Made by a program: the position numbers and the translations under genes | Part shown: one piece after another, positions 19,608 to 25,028 of the stretch | Layout: every line of letters begins with the position of its first letter | Numbering within the stretch: position 1 is the first letter of the stretch | The notes under the pieces: generated by a model | What the model saw: the letters and a program-made list of their open reading frames with translations, nothing else | Told to the model about the DNA's origin: nothing | Databases searched by the model: none | Origin: JANNAT01 sp031384605 | GTDB taxonomy: Bacteria > Pseudomonadota > Alphaproteobacteria > Rhodobacterales > Rhodobacteraceae | Assembly: GCA_031384605.1 (NCBI GenBank) | Contig: JANNAT010000074.1 | Span: 1-25,028, forward strand | Reading direction: 5' to 3' | Length of the DNA: 25,028 bases

Positions 19608-22577
19608 ATGTGCGCCGATACCGTTCAGACCGATTACCGCGATACCGTTTTTCTGCCCGAAACCGATTTTCCGATGCGTGCAGGATTGCCGCAACGTGAG
19701 CCCGACTGGCTGGCGCGCTGGGAAAAGATCGGCGTTTATGACCGTTTGCGCGAAAAGGCTGTGGCCCAAACCCGCGCGCCGTTTACCCTGCACGACGGCC
19801 CGCCCTATGCCAACGGGCATTTGCACATCGGCCACGCGCTGAACAAAGTGCTGAAAGACATGGTTGTGCGCAGCCAGCAGATGATGGGCCGCGACGCCCG
19901 TTATGTGCCGGGGTGGGATTGCCACGGCCTGCCGATCGAATGGAAAATCGAAGAGCAATACCGCGCCCGCGGCCTGAACAAAGATGCCGTCGATATCGTT
20001 GATTTCCGGCAGGAATGCCGCGCCTTTGCCGCCGGTTGGGTGGATATCCAGCGCGAGGAATTCAAACGGTTGGGGGTTACGGGCAACTGGGCAGACCCTT
20101 ACCTTACAATGAACTACCACGCCGAGGCGGTGATTGCCGACGAATTCATGACCTTCCTGATGAACGGCAGCCTGTATCAGGGGTCCAAACCCGTGATGTG
20201 GTCGCCGGTTGAAAAAACCGCGCTCGCCGAGGCCGAGGTGGAATATCACGATCACACCAGCCACATGATCTGGGTCGAATTTCCGGTGATGTCGCTTAGC
20301 CCGACACCCGCACTGGTGAAGGGTTATGCCGATCAGATGCCCGACGCGATAGAGGCGTTTGCCGAAACCTTCCGCGATGTGTCGGTGGTGATCTGGACAA
20401 CCACCCCCTGGACCATCCCGCAAAACCGCGCGGTCAGTTTCAATCCGGCCATTTCTTACGGGCTGTATCAGGTCACACAACTGGCGCAAGATTCGCGCGC
20501 CAAGGTTGATGCCAAACTGATGATGGCTGATGCGCTGGCCGGGGCCGTGTTCAAATCGGCCAAGGTAGCGGGCTATACCCGGCTGCGCGATGTGCCAACC
20601 GAATTGCTGGAAACCTTCCAGATGGCGCATCCTTTGGCGGGGCTTGCGGAAAATGCCGAATGGGATTTCCGCGTGCCGATGCTGCCCGGCGATCATGTTA
20701 CCGAAGATGCGGGCACCGGTTTCGTGCACACAGCCCCCAGCCACGGCGATGATGACTACCTGATCGGTCTGAAATTCGGGCTGCCGATGACCTATAATGT
20801 CGAACCTGACGGGTCATACCGCGCGGATCTGCCGCTGTTTGGCGGCCAACACATCATCCTGCCCGATGGCAAGGAAGGCCCGGCGAACGTGTCGGTGATC
20901 AAGGCGCTGGCAGGGGCGAACAAGTTGTTTGCCAAAGGCAAGCTGAAACATTCCTACCCGCATTCGTGGCGCTCGAAGGCGCCCGTGATCTACCGCAACA
21001 CCCCGCAATGGTTTGTATCCATTGACAAACCGCTGACCGATGGTATGGGCGATTACGGCGATACCATCCGCAGCCGCGCGCTGACCTCGATCGACAGTTT
21101 GGTCACCTGGACACCCCAAACCGGCCGCAACCGGCTGCATTCAATGATTAGCGCGCGGCCCGATTGGGTGCTGTCGCGCCAACGCGCCTGGGGCGTGCCG
21201 CTGACCTGTTTCACCAAGATCGGGGCAAAGCCCACCGATGACGATTTCTTGCTGCGCAATGCCAACCTGAACGCCCACATCAAAGCGGCGTTCGAGGCGG
21301 ACGGCGCGGATGTCTGGTATCAGCCGGGGTTCAAAGAGAAAATGCTGGCAGGCATCGCTGATCCCGCCGCCTATACCCAAGTGTTCGATGTGCTGGATGT
21401 GTGGTTTGATTCTGGGTCAACCCATGCCTTCGTGCTGCGCGACCGCTCCGATGGCACCGCCGACGGCATTGCAGACCTATATCTTGAAGGCACCGATCAG
21501 CATCGCGGCTGGTTCCATTCGTCGATGCTGCAGGCTTGTGGCACAATGGGCCGCGCGCCGTATCGCGGGGTTTTGACCCACGGCTTTACGCTGGACGAAA
21601 AGGGCATGAAAATGTCCAAGTCCTTGGGCAATACAACGGCCCCGCAAACCGTGATCGACGAATACGGCGCAGATATTTTGCGGCTGTGGGTGGCGCAGTC
21701 GGATTACACGATTGATCTGCGCATCGGCAAAGAAATCCTGAAAGGCGTCGCCGACAGTTATCGCCGCCTGCGCAATACCATGCGGTTTTTGTTGGGCAAT
21801 CTGGCCGGCTTTGACGATGCCGAAAAAGTCGCACCTGCCGATATGCCGGAACTGGAACGCTGGATCCTGCACCGTTTGGCCGAACTGGATGTCGAAGTGC
21901 GGGAAGGCTATGCGCGCTATGATTTCCAAGGCGTGTTCCAAAAACTTTTCGCCTTTGCCACCACGGATCTGTCGTCGGTCTATTTCGATGTTCGCAAAGA
22001 CAGCCTGTATTGCGATGCGCCGACCAGTCTGCGCCGCCGTGCCGCGCGCACTGTGCTGGATATCGTGTTCCACCGCCTGACCACATGGCTGGCCCCGGTT
22101 CTGGTGTTCACCATGGAAGAGGTTTGGCTTTGCCGCTATCCCGGCGAGGACTCGTCGGTGCATTTGCTGGATATGCCGGACACGCCAACTGCGTGGCTAG
22201 ATTACGAACTAGCAGAGAAGTGGGATGATATCCGAGCTATTCGGCGTGTGGTGACAGGGGCTTTGGAAGTAGAGCGGACCAATAAGGTGATTGGCTCATC
22301 ACTTGAGGCATCACCTGTGGTTTATTTCGGTTATTCAGAAGTCAAAGAAAAAGTAGAAACGATAGACTTCGCAGAACTTTGCATTACCTCAAATATCGAA
22401 TTGGTTGTTGGATTGCCTCCGATTGGCGCGTTTAGGGCAGATTTTCCGGCCGGTGTATCAGTGGTTTTTGCTCGCGCAAAAGGCAACAAATGCCAACGCT
22501 GCTGGCAAATTCTGCCCGATGTCGGCACCCACAAGCACCCGCACACCTGCGCGCGCTGCGACGCGGCTTTGGGATGA
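19608..22577 (+). CDS. ileS: Isoleucyl-tRNA synthetase
   Basis: IleRS charges tRNA-Ile and edits misactivated valine. The 989-residue product has HIGH at 73-76, the editing domain in between (TTTPWTIPQNRAVSF, then GTGFVHTAPSHGDDD), and KMSKS at 668-672. The anticodon-binding domain is C-terminal, and a zinc ribbon with C962, C965, C981 and C984 closes the protein. All active-site motifs are intact and the length fits type I bacterial IleRS. ATG at 19608 follows AAGGA at some distance. The segment from about 22190 to 22485, encoding the C-terminal region before the zinc ribbon, is much more AT-rich, with different codon choice, as if replaced by recombination. The stop overlaps the next gene's start in ATGA, so the two are coupled. 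Confidence 0.97.
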   Translation: MCADTVQTDYRDTVFLPETDFPMRAGLPQREPDWLARWEKIGVYDRLREKAVAQTRAPFTLHDGPPYANGHLHIGHALNKVLKDMVVRSQQMMGRDARYVPGWDCHGLPIEWKIEEQYRARGLNKDAVDIVDFRQECRAFAAGWVDIQREEFKRLGVTGNWADPYLTMNYHAEAVIADEFMTFLMNGSLYQGSKPVMWSPVEKTALAEAEVEYHDHTSHMIWVEFPVMSLSPTPALVKGYADQMPDAIEAFAETFRDVSVVIWTTTPWTIPQNRAVSFNPAISYGLYQVTQLAQDSRAKVDAKLMMADALAGAVFKSAKVAGYTRLRDVPTELLETFQMAHPLAGLAENAEWDFRVPMLPGDHVTEDAGTGFVHTAPSHGDDDYLIGLKFGLPMTYNVEPDGSYRADLPLFGGQHIILPDGKEGPANVSVIKALAGANKLFAKGKLKHSYPHSWRSKAPVIYRNTPQWFVSIDKPLTDGMGDYGDTIRSRALTSIDSLVTWTPQTGRNRLHSMISARPDWVLSRQRAWGVPLTCFTKIGAKPTDDDFLLRNANLNAHIKAAFEADGADVWYQPGFKEKMLAGIADPAAYTQVFDVLDVWFDSGSTHAFVLRDRSDGTADGIADLYLEGTDQHRGWFHSSMLQACGTMGRAPYRGVLTHGFTLDEKGMKMSKSLGNTTAPQTVIDEYGADILRLWVAQSDYTIDLRIGKEILKGVADSYRRLRNTMRFLLGNLAGFDDAEKVAPADMPELERWILHRLAELDVEVREGYARYDFQGVFQKLFAFATTDLSSVYFDVRKDSLYCDAPTSLRRRAARTVLDIVFHRLTTWLAPVLVFTMEEVWLCRYPGEDSSVHLLDMPDTPTAWLDYELAEKWDDIRAIRRVVTGALEVERTNKVIGSSLEASPVVYFGYSEVKEKVETIDFAELCITSNIELVVGLPPIGAFRADFPAGVSVVFARAKGNKCQRCWQILPDVGTHKHPHTCARCDAALG

Positions 22578-23026
22578 TCAACCGGGTGGCCCTGACCGGG
22601 CCACTTGGCCCCATCACCCTGACCGAACAGGACGGGGTGATTACCGGGCTGGTTTGGGCCGATCACCCCAGCGATCCAAGTCCTTTACTCACCGAAGCCG
22701 CGCGCCAACTGGCGGCCTATTTCGACCGCCGCCTGACGCATTTCGATCTACCGTTAGACTTCGGCACCGCGTTCCAATCCCAAGTCCGCCGCGCCATGGC
22801 CGCCATACCTTACGGCGATACCCGCACTTACGGCGATCTGGCGCGTGAAATTGGTGTGCCGGCCCAATCCATTGGCCAAGCCTGCGGGGCCAACCCGATC
22901 CCAATTCTGATCCCCTGCCACCGGGTATTGGGGGCAACATCGCTGGGCGGATTTTCAGCGCGCGGCGGGGTTGAAAGCAAAGTGTTCCTGCTGCGGCTGG
23001 AAGGGGCGGCGGGGCTTTTGATCTGA
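22574..23026 (+). CDS. ogt: Methylated-DNA-[protein]-cysteine S-methyltransferase
   Basis: This suicide repair protein removes the methyl group from O6-methylguanine onto its own cysteine. The 150-residue product has a shortened N-terminal domain (about 1-62) and the C-terminal catalytic domain: a winged helix with QVRRAMAAIPYGDTRTYGDLA, the Arg/Asn-containing segment QACGANPIPILIPCHRVLG with active Cys115, and a final GGFSARGGVESKVFLLRLE. Start ATG at 22574 overlaps the ileS stop by four bases, so translation is coupled. It lacks the AraC-type domains of Ada, so it is of the Ogt/MGMT type. Whether the true orthologue is ogt is not certain. Confidence 0.92.
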   Translation: MINRVALTGPLGPITLTEQDGVITGLVWADHPSDPSPLLTEAARQLAAYFDRRLTHFDLPLDFGTAFQSQVRRAMAAIPYGDTRTYGDLAREIGVPAQSIGQACGANPIPILIPCHRVLGATSLGGFSARGGVESKVFLLRLEGAAGLLI

Positions 23027-23088
23027 CCGCCCTTGCGGCCCGCCTATGCCAAGCGTAGCCATAGCACAACGCAAATCAGGGGCCCGTT

Positions 23089-23925
23089 TTGACCATTGGC
23101 ATTTTCTTCGCCGTCCTAGGGGCCGCCTTTCTGCACGCCTCGTGGAACGCGCTGATCAAAACCGGCACCTCGAAACAATCGGCCATGCTGATATTGGCGA
23201 TCTGTCAGGCGGGTATCGGCGGGGTGATCGCCCTGTGGCGCGGCTGGCCTGTGGCGGCGGCGTGGCCGTGGCTGCTGGGGTCTGGCGTTATCCATATGTT
23301 TTACCAGCTGTTTCTGTCTTATGCCTATCAGCATGGCGATCTTAGCCGGGTCTATCCGATTGCGCGCGGGGCTGCCCCGATGATCGTGCTGGTCCTCAGT
23401 TCGCTGTTTTTGACGGATCAGATCACAACCCATGAATTTGCCGGCATCGTCGTGCTGGGTGCGGGCATTTTGCTGATGGCGCATGGCGTGTTCACAGGCG
23501 GCGAGCAGCGCAAACTGCTGCCCTTCGCGTTGGGCTCGGCCGTGGCCACGGCGGGCTATTCGATCACCGATGGCATGGGCGCGCGGGCGGCGGGCGATCC
23601 GATCTTGTATGTCGGCTGGCTGATGGTGGTGGCGGGGGTGTTTTATGTGCCCGTCGCAATTGCCATCAATGGCACGGTCATGTTGCGCGCGCCGCTGCGC
23701 GGTTGGGCGATGGGGCTGTTGGCCGGGGCGCTGTCGCTGGGGGCTTATTGCATCGCGGTCTGGGCGATGACAAAAGCCCCGATTGCCGTTGTGGCGGCAG
23801 TGCGCGAAACCTCGATCTTGTTTGCGGTGCTGATCGGTTGGCTGGTGTTTGGCGAAAAAATGACGCGATCCAAAGGGTTAGCGGCGGTTGTTATCGTGGC
23901 GGGCGTTGTGCTGACACGGCTGTGA
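23089..23925 (+). CDS. EamA/DMT-superfamily transporter
   Basis: The 278-residue product is almost wholly hydrophobic, with about ten membrane helices in two halves of five, the layout of EamA drug/metabolite transporters. Family-like features are FLHASWNALIK in helix 1, YPIARGAAPMIVLVLS at the end of the first half, and VAAVRETSILFAVLIGWLVFGEKM in the corresponding place of the second half, followed by a last helix GLAAVVIVAGVVL. The substrate is unknown. The start is TTG at 23089, with AGGGG seven bases upstream; no ATG suits the first helix. It follows the ogt gene after 62 bases and is closed by the hairpins at 23986-24035. Confidence 0.88.
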   Translation: MTIGIFFAVLGAAFLHASWNALIKTGTSKQSAMLILAICQAGIGGVIALWRGWPVAAAWPWLLGSGVIHMFYQLFLSYAYQHGDLSRVYPIARGAAPMIVLVLSSLFLTDQITTHEFAGIVVLGAGILLMAHGVFTGGEQRKLLPFALGSAVATAGYSITDGMGARAAGDPILYVGWLMVVAGVFYVPVAIAINGTVMLRAPLRGWAMGLLAGALSLGAYCIAVWAMTKAPIAVVAAVRETSILFAVLIGWLVFGEKMTRSKGLAAVVIVAGVVLTRL

Positions 23926-23985
23926 CATTCGATAAAATTTAGCTAAAATTTGCGCTTCATCTGTTCAAAAATATCCCACGGGGGA

Positions 23986-24035
23986 GTCTTAATCGCCCTG
24001 CGATTGAGACGGGGGTGTGAAACCCCCGACTTTTT
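23986..24035 (+). terminator. Tandem hairpins, second one rho-independent
   Basis: Hairpin 1 pairs GTCTTAATCGC (23986-23996) with GCGATTGAGAC (24000-24010) over 11 pairs, one of them T-G. Hairpin 2 pairs CGGGGGT (24010-24016) with ACCCCCG (24022-24028) and is followed by TTTTT at 24031-24035. A second CGGGGG at 23979-23984 could compete for the same right arm. The terminator closes the EamA transcription unit. Confidence 0.75.
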
Positions 24036-24044
24036 GCCCTCAAC

Positions 24045-24743
24045 TCAGTGTCCCGCCCGTTCCGGCACAATCTGCTGCGCGATGCCGGCGAAGGTCAGAT
24101 ACAGCGATGTGATCACCAACCCCCAATGCGCCCAACTGCCGGTCGCAAAGTTCATCCACGCCGCCCATCCCGCAAACACCACCCATGCCAGCGACATCGG
24201 CAAAGATACCCAGCGCCAGCGCACGGTGCGCGTCGGGTGAATGAATTTCAAATTCAAAAACATCCCAACTGTCAGCAAGATGACAAACCCCAGGATCACG
24301 CCCTGACTGGGGGCCACTGCAAACATCACCAGCACCACCATGTTCCAGCAGGCCGGAAACCCGGCAAAGCTTTTGTCTTTGGTTTTCATGCGGGTATCGG
24401 CGAAATAGACCACTGATCCGAACACAATCACGATGATCGCAAACCACCCTGTCCAGCCATCCAGCATGCCCGATTTGAACAAGGCAAAAGCCGGGATGAA
24501 CACATAAGTCAGATAGTCGATGATCAGATCCATCAACACGCCGTCATAGGTTGGCCAATTCGCCGCCGTGTCATAGCGCCGCGCCAATGGGCCGTCGATG
24601 CCATCGACAAACAGCGCCACCACCAGCCAGACAAACATCAGGCTCCACTTTTCCTCAACCGCCGCCAGCATCGCCAACATCGCCAGTACCGCCCCGGTGG
24701 CGGTAAGCAAGTGAACAGACAGGGCTTTGAGGCGAATATCCAT
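24045..24743 (-). CDS. pcs: Phosphatidylcholine synthase (CDP-alcohol phosphatidyltransferase family)
   Basis: Pcs makes phosphatidylcholine directly from CDP-diacylglycerol and choline in the inner membrane of many alphaproteobacteria. The 232-residue product has about eight membrane helices. Between helices 2 and 3 it carries the modified family motif DG-x2-AR-x12-G-x3-D-x3-D (DGPLARR, then YDGVLMDLIID), with the longer spacer typical of Pcs compared with other CDP-alcohol transferases. N-terminal SVHLLTATGAVLAMLAMLAA fits Pcs. ATG at 24741-24743 is chosen by where the family begins; the frame extends 70 codons further upstream into low-complexity sequence and lacks a ribosome site there. 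The Shine-Dalgarno sequence before the chosen ATG is also weak. Convergent with the EamA gene. Confidence 0.92.
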   Translation of the reverse strand: MDIRLKALSVHLLTATGAVLAMLAMLAAVEEKWSLMFVWLVVALFVDGIDGPLARRYDTAANWPTYDGVLMDLIIDYLTYVFIPAFALFKSGMLDGWTGWFAIIVIVFGSVVYFADTRMKTKDKSFAGFPACWNMVVLVMFAVAPSQGVILGFVILLTVGMFLNLKFIHPTRTVRWRWVSLPMSLAWVVFAGWAAWMNFATGSWAHWGLVITSLYLTFAGIAQQIVPERAGH

Positions 24744-24899
24744 GGGGATTGTGATGCAACAAAAGGGCAGGCCCGGCAAGTCAGTTTGCGCCTGGGGCGG
24801 AAGGGGGATGTAACTTTTGGCACTGTGCGGCGGCTGTGAGGTCAGACCGGCTGCAATAGGATAGACAGGGCTTGCCGCGGTCCCTTCATCGCGGTGCCG

Positions 24900-24936
24900 C
24901 CCCCACGCCCCCCCCCACGCCCCCCCCACGCCCCCC
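24900..24936 (-). repeat. Four-tract G-quadruplex motif (C-runs on the + strand)
   Basis: The + strand has C-runs of 5, 9, 8 and 6 bases (24900-24904, 24908-24916, 24920-24927, 24931-24936), each separated by ACG. On the - strand these are four G-tracts with CGT loops of three bases, matching the standard quadruplex rule. It lies about 155-195 bases upstream of the pcs start, on the same strand as its transcript. The homopolymers are also prone to slippage and to sequencing error. Confidence 0.7.
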
Positions 24937-24971
24937 GCAGATAAGATTGGCAAATGCCATGCGATGGACTA

Positions 24972-24986
24972 GAACATATAGGGAAC
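24972..24986. promoter_or_regulatory. LexA-type SOS box, GAAC-N7-GAAC
   Basis: GAACATATAGGGAAC matches exactly the direct-repeat LexA site known from Rhodobacter and related alphaproteobacteria. It is part of a longer tandem repeat in which GAACATATA occurs twice. The box most likely controls a gene starting beyond the right edge, since SOS sites usually lie close to the regulated start; pcs on the other strand begins about 230 bases away. Confidence 0.65.
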
Positions 24987-25028
24987 ATATAAAGGGATTC
25001 TCTGTGCGGTGTCTGCCAACCCCCACAT

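Noticed and set aside
24744..24953. 70-codon N-terminal extension of phosphatidylcholine synthase
   Set aside because: It is encoded partly by the C-run repeat, is Gly/Pro-rich, lacks a ribosome site and goes beyond the usual family start.

Overview
The window looks like a chromosomal segment of a marine-type alphaproteobacterium of the Rhodobacteraceae (Roseobacter group). The support is the moderately high GC, a phosphatidylcholine synthase gene, an alphaproteobacterial LexA box of the form GAAC-N7-GAAC, and Roseobacter-like core genes (class 2 pyrD, trpB, ileS, a DUF2237 gene, a DUF2339 membrane protein). The assignment is by gene content only.

Positions 1 to about 6070 are the right end of a prophage or phage-derived element that continues off the left edge. 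It holds a probable small terminase subunit, a large terminase split into separate ATPase and nuclease genes, a DUF3489 protein, several unrecognised small genes, and three proteins that carry copies of the same C-x3-H / C-x2-C zinc-ribbon-like motif; one of these is fused to an HNH nuclease. Next to the right boundary is an intact tRNA-Gly(UCC) on the + strand. Facing it on the - strand, with its own promoter, is a 5' half of tRNA-Gly(UCC) that stops in the anticodon loop. The simplest reading is that the element inserted into the anticodon loop of the host tRNA-Gly and that the intact copy replaces it.

From 6151 the sequence is ordinary core genome: a SRAP/YedK-type gene (-), then DUF952, pyrD and trpB (+). 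Positions 9600-12991 are the most unusual part. Two copies of a gene pair occur there, each a small secreted PepSY-like protein followed by a membrane-anchored LuxR-type regulator (two N-terminal membrane segments and a cytoplasmic HTH). A third secreted PepSY-like protein with a very long poly-aspartate tail sits between them. Two near-identical dyads, CRTAAAC-N4-GTTTATG, lie in the intergenic regions of this block and are candidate operators. I propose that this is a signalling module linking the periplasm to the nucleoid.

The rest comprises a DUF2237/FAD-monooxygenase operon (-), a large DUF2339 membrane protein, a cyclic-nucleotide-domain/thioredoxin-reductase-like fusion without redox cysteines, ileS overlapping an ogt-type DNA repair gene, an EamA transporter, and phosphatidylcholine synthase (-). 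Upstream of the last gene are a four-tract G-quadruplex motif and a perfect LexA-type SOS box, the latter probably serving a gene beyond the right edge.
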